Shown here one piece after another: positions 1-8,065 of a stretch of 64,000 nucleotides of DNA (its first letter is position 1; every line of letters begins with the position of its first letter). The notes beneath the pieces are model-generated. The model saw only the letters and a program-made list of their open reading frames with translations. It was not told where the DNA came from and did no database searches. This DNA comes from Pseudofulvibacter geojedonensis (GTDB lineage: Bacteria > Bacteroidota > Bacteroidia > Flavobacteriales > Flavobacteriaceae), in NCBI RefSeq assembly GCF_042675745.1, contig NZ_JBHTJM010000010.1, positions 62,001 to 126,000 on the forward strand, read 5' to 3'. Made by a program: the position numbers and the translations under genes.

Positions 1-483
1 AAAGTAATTGCAATTAAAACCAGTTTTTATTTTCAAGACCAGGAAAAGTTTCCCCCTAAAAAAAAAGATAGGAATTTTGATGTAGAGGCCTTTGTTTATA
101 AAGAGGGGTACTTCTACTTATTCACAAAAAATAGAAGTTCGAAATTTGACGGAACTACTAAATTATATAAACTATTAGCTCAAGAAGGTAAGCAAAAAGC
201 TATTTTAATAGATACTTTCGTTACTTGCCAAGATCAATCAGATTGTTTAATTACTTCGGCGGTATTGTCTAAAGATAAGAATGAATTGGTTCTATTAACT
301 CATAACAAGTTATTTAAATTTAGTGATTTTAAAGGAGGTAACTTCTTTGATGGAGTAATAAAAGAGATTTCATTGCATCATAAATCTCAAAAAGAAGCTA
401 TTTGTTTTAAAAATGGAGAGTTGTTTATTACAGATGAAGCAACTAAAACAGAAGGTGGAAAATTATATAAAGTACTGAATTAA
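1..483 (+). CDS. Hypothetical protein, C-terminal part (5' end outside window)
   Basis: An open frame runs from base 1 without a stop to TAA at 481-483, so the gene is cut by the window edge. The visible 160 residues contain repeated short strands ending in aromatic or leucine residues (GYFYLF, TKLYKLL, HNKLFKFSDF, GGKLYKVLN). This looks like the blades of a beta-propeller, similar to SdiA-regulated/LRR-less propeller proteins of Bacteroidota, but I cannot name the family. The stop lies 7 bases before the next ATG, so the two genes are probably cotranscribed. A TTG at 265 could start a shorter product, but the upstream open frame makes that unlikely. Confidence 0.7.
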   Translation, partial: KVIAIKTSFYFQDQEKFPPKKKDRNFDVEAFVYKEGYFYLFTKNRSSKFDGTTKLYKLLAQEGKQKAILIDTFVTCQDQSDCLITSAVLSKDKNELVLLTHNKLFKFSDFKGGNFFDGVIKEISLHHKSQKEAICFKNGELFITDEATKTEGGKLYKVLN

Positions 484-490
484 ATTCAAT

Positions 491-3400
491 ATGAAAAAAC
501 TAATCATACTACTAATTGTCCTATTGGCTTCTTGTACTACGTTTAAAGAGCAGGTAGATAAACAGGCTAATCAGCAGCTAACTAATTCTAAAAGTGAACT
601 ATCTCATCGTTTTTATTTGGTAGGAGATGCGGGGAATGCCTCTTTAAATGAAAGTACGTTACCATTACTATCCTTACAAAAACATTTGCAAAACGCACCT
701 GAAAACTCTTCGGTGATATTTCTAGGAGATAATGTATATCAACACGGAATACCTAAAAAGGACTCAGAAGGATATGAGTTAGCTAAACACAGATTACAGA
801 CTCAGATTGAATCTGTACAGGGATTTAGAGGGCGAACAATTTTTATACCGGGAAACCATGATTATCATAGTAACGGAATTAAAGGACTAAAAAGACAAGA
901 AAAGTTAGTAGAGGATGCTTTAGGTAAAGGTAGTTTTTTACCAGAAAATGGATGCCCAATAGAGCGAGTTAAAATTTCTGATGAGGTTGTTTTAATAATT
1001 GTAGACTCACAATGGTACTTAGAGAATTGGGATAAAAATCCAACTATGAACGACGATTGTGATATTAAAACAAGAAGGGACTTTTTCTTAGAATTTGAGT
1101 CGCTTATAAAAAAGAATAGAACTAAAACAACTGTAGTGGCTATCCATCATCCGTTATTTACAGATGGAGCACACGGAGGTAATTTTTCAGCTAAACAACA
1201 CATTTCGCCCAATAATCGTTTTCCATTACCGATATTAGGGACAATCGCGAATTTCGTTAGAAAAACAGGAGGAGTATCTTCTCAAGATGTCCAAAATAAA
1301 AATTATCGTTTTTTAATCAATCGATTAAATACAATTGCCCAAGAATCAGATAGAGTCATATTTACTTCAGGTCACGAACATAGTCTTCAGTACATAGAGA
1401 AAAATAATGTTGTACAAATTGTATCAGGATCTGGTAGTAAAGTTTCTGGAGTAAAAAGATCTCCACAAAGTCAGTTTGCTTCTGCTGTATTAGGTTATGT
1501 GGTGTTAGATGTTTTTAAAGACGGAACTACACAAGCTAGGTATATACAAACTAACGAGAATGAAGATAAGGAAGTATTTACTAAAGAAATATATGCCGCT
1601 TATACTAATAAAAGCATTCCTAGTTACGATGAAGTAAAAAATAGCCTTCAAAAGGCAACTGTTTATGAGCCAGAAACAACTCAAAAAAGTAATTTTTATA
1701 AGAACTTATGGGGAGAGCATTATCGGGAAGCATATGGTACACTTGTTGATGCACCTGTAGCTAATTTAGATACTTTGTTCGGAGGTTTGACTCCAGTTAA
1801 GAGAGGAGGAGGAAATCAGTCGGTTTCACTTCGTTTGGTTGACAAGCTAGGAAGACAGTGGGTAATGCGTGCATTAAAGAAAAATGCCGTTCAGTTTTTA
1901 CAGATAAACGCTTATCAACAAAAATATATTAAAGAAGATTTAAAAGGAACGTTTGTAGAATCGTTTATAGAAGATGTATACACAACCACTCATCCGTATG
2001 CATCGTTTATTATGCCAACTTTGTCTCAAGCAGTTGAGGTATATCATACCAAACCTATATTGTTTTATGTTCCGAAGCAAAACGCACTAGGAGTTTATAA
2101 CGAAGATTACGGTGATGCTTTGTATATGATAGAAGAACATGTTGGAGACTCACAAACTAAGAGAGAAAATTTTGGTAAGCCTGATGATATTATTAGTTCG
2201 TTAGATTTATTTGAGAAATTGCATAAAAGTCCAAAACACCAAGTCGATGAAAAAGCTTTTATAAGAGCCAGATTATTTGACATGGTTTTAGGAGATTGGG
2301 ATAGGCACCAAGATCAATGGCGTTGGAGTAAATTTGAGGGAGATGATGAGCATACTTATAAGCCAATACCTAGAGATAGGGATCAGGTGTTTTCTAATTA
2401 CGATGGAGCTTTACTAAGAGTGGTAACTAGATTGTTACCTACTATTAGAAAAATGCAAACCTATAAATCTGAGATTAGAAATTTAAGGTGGCACAATACC
2501 AACGGAAGACCTGTTGATATGAAACTGATAAAGTCTTTAAATAAAGAAGATTGGTTAGAACAAGCTCGTTTTATAAAAGAAAACTTGACAGATGAGGTGA
2601 TAGAAAAAGCATTTAGTCAGTTTCCAGAATCTGTTCAAAATAAGAACGTAGCCAATGCTAAAGATGTATTGAAACAACGTAGAAACTCGGTAGAAAAAAT
2701 AGCTTCAGATTATTATGCTATTGTTAATAGAGCAGTGGTATTAACAGCTAGTGATAAAGATGATGATATAAGAATTACTAGAATGACAGGAGGAAAAACC
2801 AAGGTTGAGTTTTATTATAAAGGTAAATTGAATTTTGAACGTGTTTATGATAAAGAGGTAACTAAAGAAATTTGGTTGTATGCCCTAGATGGAGAAGATA
2901 AAATCAATGTTTCTGGAGAAGGAGATAACCATATCAGATTAAAGATTGTTGGCGGGCAAAACAATGACTCTTTTGTGGTAGAGAATGGTAAGGCAGTAGT
3001 AATATACGATTATAAGTCTAAGAAAAATGATGTGAGCCAAGCTAAAAAAGCTAGAGTTCGTTTAATAGATGAATATAATACCAATACCTATAATTACTTC
3101 AAGAGAAAAGAAGTAGTAAACCAGTTGTTGCCTAATTTTGGAGTAAATAAAGATGAAGGTGTTTTTATAGGAGTGAATAATACATTGACCTTTAAAAATT
3201 TGCGTCAGAACCCTTTTTCACATAAACATAATCTAAAGGCTAATTACTTTATTTCTAATAACGGTTATGATTTAGCTTATCTGGGTGAATATGCTAATGT
3301 TTTTAACAGAATGAATGTGCAATTAAGCCTGAACTATACTAGTCCTAACTTTGCAACTAACTTCTTTGGAATGGGAAACGAAACAGTTAATCTAGAAGAA

Positions 3401-4159
3401 GATTTTGACTTAGCATATAACCGAGTTAAATTGGCTCAGTTTAAAACTAATTTAGGATTAGTCAAACACGGAATACAAGGAAGTAAAATGAGTTTATTGT
3501 TTACTTATGAGAGTAATAGGGTAGATGATACTCCTAACCGATTTATCGGAAGTTTTGCTGGAGCAGGAAGTACCATTTTTGATAGAAAAGATTTTGTTGG
3601 TGGAGAGTTTAATTATCAGTTTAAGAATTATAATGATCCAACTTATCCAACTATGGGAATGAACTTTGAGTTTCAAACAGGATGGAAAATTAATGCGGAC
3701 GATAATAAGCAAAGCTTTGGTTATTTAGTGCCGGCTTTTAGCTTTATACACAAATTGTCTAATAACGAACGTTGGGTATTGGCCAATAAAACCAAAGCTC
3801 ATCTTATGTTAGGTAGTAAGACTTTTGAGTTTTATCAAGGAGCAACTATAGGGGCTCAAGATGGACTGAGAGGGTATCGTTTTCAACGATTTACAGGGAA
3901 TACTGCTTTTTATAATAATACCGACATCCGTTTTAATTTTAGAAAGTTTAAATCAGGTTTTGCACCATTGAATTTAGGATTCTATTCTGGATTTGATGTA
4001 GGTAGAGTATGGCTGCAAAGTGAAGGTTCAGATAAATGGCATAACTCTATAGGTGGAGGTTTATGGTTGAAAATAGCAGAAATGGCTACTGCTCAGTTAG
4101 GTGTATTTAACTCTACAGAAGACACTCGTATTTCGTTTGGTTTAGGGTTTGGAATATAA
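491..4159 (+). CDS. Lipoprotein fusion: calcineurin-like phosphoesterase, CotH/kinase-like domain, outer-membrane beta-barrel
   Basis: A 1222-residue protein. Residues 1-15 form a lipoprotein signal with cysteine at 15 (LLASC). Residues 40-300 carry all metallophosphoesterase motifs: GDAG with D46, GDN with D80, GNHD 121-124, HH 219-220 and GHEH 294-297. Residues about 440-770 contain VMRALKK, then GDWDRHQDQW at 601-610 and IPRDRDQ at 626-632. These resemble the catalytic loop and metal-binding Asp of CotH/HipA-type atypical kinases; this reading is inference. Residues from about 900 to the end alternate aromatic and polar strands and finish with ISFGLGFGI, like BamA/D15-type surface antigen barrels. 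The protein is therefore probably anchored in the outer membrane with its enzyme domains in the periplasm. Phosphoesterase-barrel fusions are known in Bacteroidota; the substrate is unknown. Confidence 0.85.
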   Translation: MKKLIILLIVLLASCTTFKEQVDKQANQQLTNSKSELSHRFYLVGDAGNASLNESTLPLLSLQKHLQNAPENSSVIFLGDNVYQHGIPKKDSEGYELAKHRLQTQIESVQGFRGRTIFIPGNHDYHSNGIKGLKRQEKLVEDALGKGSFLPENGCPIERVKISDEVVLIIVDSQWYLENWDKNPTMNDDCDIKTRRDFFLEFESLIKKNRTKTTVVAIHHPLFTDGAHGGNFSAKQHISPNNRFPLPILGTIANFVRKTGGVSSQDVQNKNYRFLINRLNTIAQESDRVIFTSGHEHSLQYIEKNNVVQIVSGSGSKVSGVKRSPQSQFASAVLGYVVLDVFKDGTTQARYIQTNENEDKEVFTKEIYAAYTNKSIPSYDEVKNSLQKATVYEPETTQKSNFYKNLWGEHYREAYGTLVDAPVANLDTLFGGLTPVKRGGGNQSVSLRLVDKLGRQWVMRALKKNAVQFLQINAYQQKYIKEDLKGTFVESFIEDVYTTTHPYASFIMPTLSQAVEVYHTKPILFYVPKQNALGVYNEDYGDALYMIEEHVGDSQTKRENFGKPDDIISSLDLFEKLHKSPKHQVDEKAFIRARLFDMVLGDWDRHQDQWRWSKFEGDDEHTYKPIPRDRDQVFSNYDGALLRVVTRLLPTIRKMQTYKSEIRNLRWHNTNGRPVDMKLIKSLNKEDWLEQARFIKENLTDEVIEKAFSQFPESVQNKNVANAKDVLKQRRNSVEKIASDYYAIVNRAVVLTASDKDDDIRITRMTGGKTKVEFYYKGKLNFERVYDKEVTKEIWLYALDGEDKINVSGEGDNHIRLKIVGGQNNDSFVVENGKAVVIYDYKSKKNDVSQAKKARVRLIDEYNTNTYNYFKRKEVVNQLLPNFGVNKDEGVFIGVNNTLTFKNLRQNPFSHKHNLKANYFISNNGYDLAYLGEYANVFNRMNVQLSLNYTSPNFATNFFGMGNETVNLEEDFDLAYNRVKLAQFKTNLGLVKHGIQGSKMSLLFTYESNRVDDTPNRFIGSFAGAGSTIFDRKDFVGGEFNYQFKNYNDPTYPTMGMNFEFQTGWKINADDNKQSFGYLVPAFSFIHKLSNNERWVLANKTKAHLMLGSKTFEFYQGATIGAQDGLRGYRFQRFTGNTAFYNNTDIRFNFRKFKSGFAPLNLGFYSGFDVGRVWLQSEGSDKWHNSIGGGLWLKIAEMATAQLGVFNSTEDTRISFGLGFGI

Positions 4160-4199
4160 GTCTACTATCCAAATATCAATTCAATAAATTTTAATAAGT

Positions 4200-5030
4200 A
4201 TGAAATATAAAATATTAACTCTAACATTACTTTTAATAGCTAATTGTTTGTTTGGACAGTTGACGCCCAAAAAGATTAAAGAAGTTGATTTTTCGATAGG
4301 TAAGTCAGTTGAAATAGAGTCTCAATTATTAAAAGAGTCAAGGGCGATAAATGTTTATTTGCCAAGTAGTTATTCTCAAGATAAATTAAAATCTTATCCA
4401 GTAATTTATTTACTAGATGGTTCTAAAGATGAAGATTTTATTCATATTGCTGGAATAGTTCAGTTTGGTTCTTTTTCTTGGATAAAAATGCTTCCTGAGT
4501 CTATTGTTGTAGGTATTGGAAATGTAGATAGAAAAAGAGATTTTACCTATCCATCTCAAAATAAGTTAGATCAAAAAGAATTTCCAACCTCAGGAAAGTC
4601 TGGAGACTTTATAAATTTTATAGAGAAGGAATTGCAGCCATTCATTAATACTAATTACAGAACAAGTCAGGAGAGAACTATTATTGGGCAATCATTAGGC
4701 GGGTTGTTAGCAACGGAGATTTTATTCAAAAAGCCAGAACTTTTTGATAATTATATCATTGTGAGCCCTAGCTTATGGTGGGATGATGAAAAATTACTAG
4801 ACTTTGAGCAGAAAAGATATGATTCTAGAAAATCGATTTATATAGCAGGAGGAAAAGAAGGAGAGGTAATGGAGCGAATAGCAAAAGAGTTATATAAAAA
4901 ACTAAAAGAAAATGAAAAAGGGAATGCAGAGGTGTTTTATGAGTTTTTAGAAGATAAAACACATGGAGATGCGTTACATGTGGCCGTTTATAATGCGTTT
5001 GATAAGATGTTTAAGTTAAAACTACAATAG
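4200..5030 (+). CDS. Secreted alpha/beta-hydrolase, putative esterase (EstD/IroE-like)
   Basis: A 276-residue protein with a Sec signal peptide ending near residue 19 (ANCLFGQ). The esterase-family core shows YPVIYLLDG (66-74) and the nucleophile elbow GQSLGG with Ser165, followed by a C-terminal THGDALH that supplies the histidine. The SLWWDD segment near 191-196 is typical of the putative esterase family that includes siderophore esterases (IroE/Fes) and S-formylglutathione hydrolase. No siderophore genes lie nearby, so the substrate is not predictable. It follows the phosphoesterase gene by 40 bases on the same strand and may share its transcript. Confidence 0.85.
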   Translation: MKYKILTLTLLLIANCLFGQLTPKKIKEVDFSIGKSVEIESQLLKESRAINVYLPSSYSQDKLKSYPVIYLLDGSKDEDFIHIAGIVQFGSFSWIKMLPESIVVGIGNVDRKRDFTYPSQNKLDQKEFPTSGKSGDFINFIEKELQPFINTNYRTSQERTIIGQSLGGLLATEILFKKPELFDNYIIVSPSLWWDDEKLLDFEQKRYDSRKSIYIAGGKEGEVMERIAKELYKKLKENEKGNAEVFYEFLEDKTHGDALHVAVYNAFDKMFKLKLQ

Positions 5031-5185
5031 TCTAAACTATTTAATGTAAATGAGTAGTTTGAAGATAAAACTGGACAAACGCAAGTATCTTTTATATTTA
5101 TAATTTTATCAAAATTAGGTTTTTAGAATTAAACCCTTTTCTAAAATCATAGTCTTAATATTTGTAAACTCAAAAAAACTAGACT

Positions 5186-6133
5186 ATGATAAGAAAAAGA
5201 TTGGCTTTAATGCTGTTATCGGGAATAGGTTTGTTAATCTCTTGTTCAGATAGTGACGATTCAACTAATAATTCGATTAATTGTACTTCAAATATAACTC
5301 TAGATACTTCTAGGGGGGCTTGTAATGAAACTCTTAATACAACACCTACATTTAGCAACACAGTAAATGGAAATACTAGAACCATTACTGCAAATAATAT
5401 CCCTAATCATATGGTTGGTTTGTTTGGAGGAGGGCAAGGTTCTTTAAATCCAAATGCTATCTCAGCACAATCAAGTAATTATACCATGACAGTTAACCCT
5501 ACAGTAGCTAGTAGTTTAACTCCATTATTAGGTTCTAACGGGCCAGATTACTCATTTGGAGTATTGTTAAATGGAATTGAATTAGATCCTATAGCGGCAG
5601 AACCATGGCCTCATCAAGGAATCATGAACCCTAATGTTAATTGGGAATGGAACCTAGAAGCGCTTAATGTTCAAATAGGATTAGATTGTAATAGTGCTCA
5701 TGTACAACCAACAGGGAAATATCATTACCATGGAAAACCAACATTATATTTAGATGGTTTAAATGTTAACACATCTGCTATGACTTTAATAGGGTACGCA
5801 GCAGATGGTTTTCCTATATATTATAAATATGCTTATTCTAATGCAGGAGATAATACTTCTACTGTAGTAGAAATGACTTCTAGTTATCAATTAAAAACGG
5901 GAACAAGACCAGGAGACGGTGTAACTGCTCCTTGCGATGTTTACACAGGTGTGTACTCTAACGATTATGAATATGTTAATGGATTAGGGACTTTAGATGA
6001 AGCAAATGGTAGAACAGGGGTTACACCAGAGTATCCTGCGGGCACTTACTATTATGTTATGACGGATGACTTTCCTAGTATACCTCGTTATTTCAGAGGA
6101 ACACCTAATAATAGTTTTGCTTTAGGAGGGTAA
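5186..6133 (+). CDS. YHYH-domain lipoprotein
   Basis: A 315-residue protein with lipoprotein signal (GIGLLISCSDSDD, Cys at 20). The centre contains the signature GKYHYHGKP (about residues 177-185) that defines the YHYH family, preceded by a conserved GVLLNGIELDPIAAEPW segment and followed by LIGYAADGFPIYYKY. Family members are exported proteins of unknown activity in marine bacteria; the His-Tyr cluster suggests metal binding, which is inference. The C-terminus has an intact YYYVMTDDFPSIPRYFRGTP motif, so the protein looks full length. The following gene starts 9 bases after its stop. Confidence 0.85.
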   Translation: MIRKRLALMLLSGIGLLISCSDSDDSTNNSINCTSNITLDTSRGACNETLNTTPTFSNTVNGNTRTITANNIPNHMVGLFGGGQGSLNPNAISAQSSNYTMTVNPTVASSLTPLLGSNGPDYSFGVLLNGIELDPIAAEPWPHQGIMNPNVNWEWNLEALNVQIGLDCNSAHVQPTGKYHYHGKPTLYLDGLNVNTSAMTLIGYAADGFPIYYKYAYSNAGDNTSTVVEMTSSYQLKTGTRPGDGVTAPCDVYTGVYSNDYEYVNGLGTLDEANGRTGVTPEYPAGTYYYVMTDDFPSIPRYFRGTPNNSFALGG

Positions 6134-6142
6134 TATAAGTTT

Positions 6143-6709
6143 ATGAGACAAATAGTTATAGTTGTTATATTGAGTCTTATCTCTACGTTAAGTTGGGGAC
6201 ATGAGCCGAATGAAGCTTATTTTGTTATCAAAAATTCAAGAAACAGTATTGAAGTAGAAGCTGAATTTCCTTGGACTATTAGGAATGCATTATTGAAGTA
6301 TGATAAGAGCTTGGAAAATGCGACTACTAAAGAAGCTTTTGAAGAAGTGCTTTTTTCTTATGTAAAAGAAAAATTAGTTTTTTTTGATCATGAAAAGAAT
6401 CAGTTAAAACTTTTAAGCATAAAAGAATTACCTAGAACAGGACATGGTCATGGAAGTAGGTTTTTAATTGCTTATCAAGAAGGCAATTATCAGAAAGTTA
6501 AGAATGAGTTGATGTTTGATTTGTATGATAACCAGCAAAATCATCATGAACTCATAACTTCAGAAAGCATAACTAAAAATTATTCAACTACTAAAAACAA
6601 TCCTATATTTGAATTAAAGGTTAAGTCTAATAAAGGGTTGATTTGGGGAATAATAGGTGCGACCTTATTTGTTGGATTTATAATAATAATTGTTAGAAAA
6701 ACTTTATGA
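6143..6709 (+). CDS. Exported protein with C-terminal membrane anchor, function unknown
   Basis: A 188-residue protein with a signal peptide (to about residue 19, LSWG) and one C-terminal transmembrane helix (about 166-185) ending in RKTL. Between them lies a single extracytoplasmic domain starting HEPNEAYFVI and containing a His/Gly run (RTGHGHGSR). The start resembles the periplasmic domain that precedes the membrane part in HupE/UreJ-like proteins, but the multi-helix part is absent. It is 9 bases downstream of the YHYH gene, so the two probably act together. Function not recognised. Confidence 0.65.
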   Translation: MRQIVIVVILSLISTLSWGHEPNEAYFVIKNSRNSIEVEAEFPWTIRNALLKYDKSLENATTKEAFEEVLFSYVKEKLVFFDHEKNQLKLLSIKELPRTGHGHGSRFLIAYQEGNYQKVKNELMFDLYDNQQNHHELITSESITKNYSTTKNNPIFELKVKSNKGLIWGIIGATLFVGFIIIIVRKTL

Positions 6710-6790
6710 TACAAATAGTAAAAAAAAAAGACAAACTGATAATTAAGTCATTACATAAAGAATCTAAATAAGGTTGTTGATAGATTTATT

Positions 6791-6986
6791 TTAAATACAG
6801 ACACGAACCTTTGCTGCGTTTAACTCTTTTAAATCTTTTTTAATGAAAAAGGAAACTTTATCATTAACTTTTAGTGTTTCTATAGTTTCTGATTCATGAG
6901 CAAATATTTGATTGTTTGATTCATTGTCTTTAATAAAACCATAACCTTTTTTTTTGATTGTAAAATTTTAATACTCCAAATTTCAT
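6791..6986 (-). pseudogene. Cold-shock domain protein, interrupted by a frameshift in an A9 run
   Basis: On the minus strand an ATG at 6986-6984 opens MKFGVLKFYNQ, matching the first beta-strand of CspA-type proteins. The frame then stops early. One base out of frame, immediately after a run of nine A (6946-6954 region as T on the plus strand), the rest of the domain follows: GYGFIKDNESNNQIF, HESETIETLKVNDKVSF and LNAAKVRVCI, ending at TAA 6793-6791. Eight A would restore a 64-residue protein like its neighbour at 7526. RNP1 is GYGFI; RNP2 (IFVHN in typical Csp) is IFAHE. The change may be a true mutation, a slippery tract corrected by RNA polymerase slippage, or an assembly error. The start lies 4 bases after the stop of the upstream basic protein, so the two are one operon. 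Confidence 0.75.
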
Positions 6987-6990
6987 AGTG

Positions 6991-7206
6991 TTATATATTT
7001 ATATGATTTAATCTATTAGCTTCTTTGCTTTCGCGTTCAGTTTGTGTAAGTGTTCTGTTTTTAGGAGCTATCTCCCAGTTTATTTCAAGTCCTTTATTGA
7101 TAGTGTCTTTTTTAGACAAACGTTTTTCATCTTTTATTTTTCTTTTTAAAGCCTTCTCTTTTTCTCTTTGCTTTTTGTTATAAGTAACTTGTGATTTTGA
7201 AGCCAT
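6991..7206 (-). CDS. Small basic protein linked to cold-shock gene
   Basis: A 71-residue, highly charged protein (NKKQREKEKALKRKIKDEKR) rich in Lys/Arg/Glu, predicted helical or disordered. Many Bacteroidota cold-shock proteins carry an N-terminal extension of just this type (KKEREKKRxKKxxEK) fused before the cold-shock domain. Here the extension-like module is a separate gene ending 4 bases before a frameshifted cold-shock domain, so this pair looks like a split form of that fusion. An RNA-associated role is inference. Start ATG 7206 is the only one that fits the family pattern (MASKSQ). Confidence 0.65.
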   Translation of the reverse strand: MASKSQVTYNKKQREKEKALKRKIKDEKRLSKKDTINKGLEINWEIAPKNRTLTQTERESKEANRLNHINI

Positions 7207-7525
7207 TGTTTAGGTAGTTTAATTAGTTAATAAACGTGTACATGTAATGACTAAACTAGCGTCATATTTCTAAACTAGTTAGTAATTAACATATTAAATT
7301 CTCTTTTAAAGAGAATGTGCGGGTAAACTATTTTATAATATTCTGGTTAGAATATTTAACAGTGTAATTTGAGGGTTTTGCTTTAGAATTAAGCAAACAT
7401 GTAGGGAAGTCTTAATTTATCACTTATATCTTTTTATATAAAGTAATAACGAGATTGTAAGACTTAAAAACTAAAGTAATAAATGTGTGTTATAAAACAT
7501 TTATTACTTTAGTTATATAGAAAGA
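7207..7525. other. Intergenic region between cold-shock genes
   Basis: No gene found. It holds the terminator hairpin of the downstream-facing csp gene (7469-7514), a short inverted repeat ATTCTCTTTTAAAGAGAAT at 7298-7316, and two copies of CTAAACTAG (about 7252 and 7270). The promoter of the 7206 gene must lie here, but I see no clear TAnnTTTG box. Confidence 0.5.
7469..7514 (-). terminator. Terminator of the csp gene
   Basis: Perfect 18-bp inverted repeat, AACTAAAGTAATAAATGT at 7469-7486 and its complement at 7497-7514, with a 10-base loop, starting 12 bases after the csp stop. It has few G/C pairs but is long and exact. Confidence 0.7.
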
Positions 7526-7720
7526 TTATGCTAGTACTTCTACATTAACAGCGTTTAATCCTTTACGTCCTTCTTCAGTAGTAAACTGAACTTTATCGTC
7601 TTCTCTTATTTCGTCAATTAAACCAGAGTTATGAACGAAGATATCTTCTCCTGTTTCTGATGATTTAATAAATCCGAATCCTTTTGAGTTGTTGAAAAAT
7701 TTTACTGTACCTTCTTGCAT
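7526..7720 (-). CDS. Cold-shock protein (CspA family)
   Basis: A 64-residue single cold-shock domain, the usual length. RNP1 is KGFGFIK (13-19) and RNP2 is DIFVHNS (26-32). The start MQEGTVKFFN is canonical. Such proteins bind single-stranded RNA and DNA, melt mRNA structure, and act in cold adaptation or general translation. A TAnnTTTG-type box at 7944-7951 on the same strand predicts a leader of about 220 bases, typical of genes regulated by mRNA structure. A strong hairpin follows the stop. Confidence 0.95.
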   Translation of the reverse strand: MQEGTVKFFNNSKGFGFIKSSETGEDIFVHNSGLIDEIREDDKVQFTTEEGRKGLNAVNVEVLA

Positions 7721-7943
7721 CTTTTTTAAATTTTAAAAGTTATTATATGTTTTTGTTTAAGAAGAACTACTATATCAATTATTTATGGATTTAAAATAAA
7801 TACCAAAAACAATTAAAATGTTTTCTAAACGATTAAAAAAATAAAGTACTGATGAAATAAAAAGGAAAGAAGAGGTGAACTCTTAAAAAACTAACTTACT
7901 AAATACTACCTTAAAATTATAAAGGTGTTCTACTTGAACAGTG

Positions 7944-7951
7944 CAAACATA
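7944..7951 (-). promoter_or_regulatory. -7 box of csp promoter
   Basis: CAAACATA on the plus strand reads TATGTTTG on the minus strand, an exact match to the Bacteroidota -7 element TAnnTTTG. No clear TTG -33 box lies at the expected distance, so the match is supported by position and sequence only. Confidence 0.5.
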
Positions 7952-7965
7952 AGTCTTTTATTTTT

Positions 7966-8010
7966 AAATAAGCTATTTTTTTGAGTTTATTTCAAAAAAA
8001 TAGCTTATTT
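7966..8010 (-). terminator. Terminator of proC
   Basis: Exact 19-bp inverted repeat: AAATAAGCTATTTTTTTGA at 7966-7984 and its complement at 7992-8010, loop GTTTATT. It starts 56 bases after the proC stop and contains the T run expected on the minus strand. Confidence 0.75.
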
Positions 8011-8065
8011 GTTAAAAAGTATTCAATTTTATGTGTTAAGACAACTGTTGTATGTTAATAATAAA

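Larger units (their letters stand above)
7721..8065 (-). other. Long csp leader and proC terminator
   Basis: There is no gene in these 345 bases. From the promoter box at 7944-7951 to the csp ATG there are about 218 bases of AT-rich leader, likely to fold and to control translation as in other csp mRNAs. The upstream part carries the proC terminator hairpin at 7966-8010. Confidence 0.55.

Noticed and set aside
3494..3712. Minus-strand open frame inside the phosphoesterase fusion gene
   Set aside because: Antisense shadow of the beta-barrel region, low-complexity composition, no start context.
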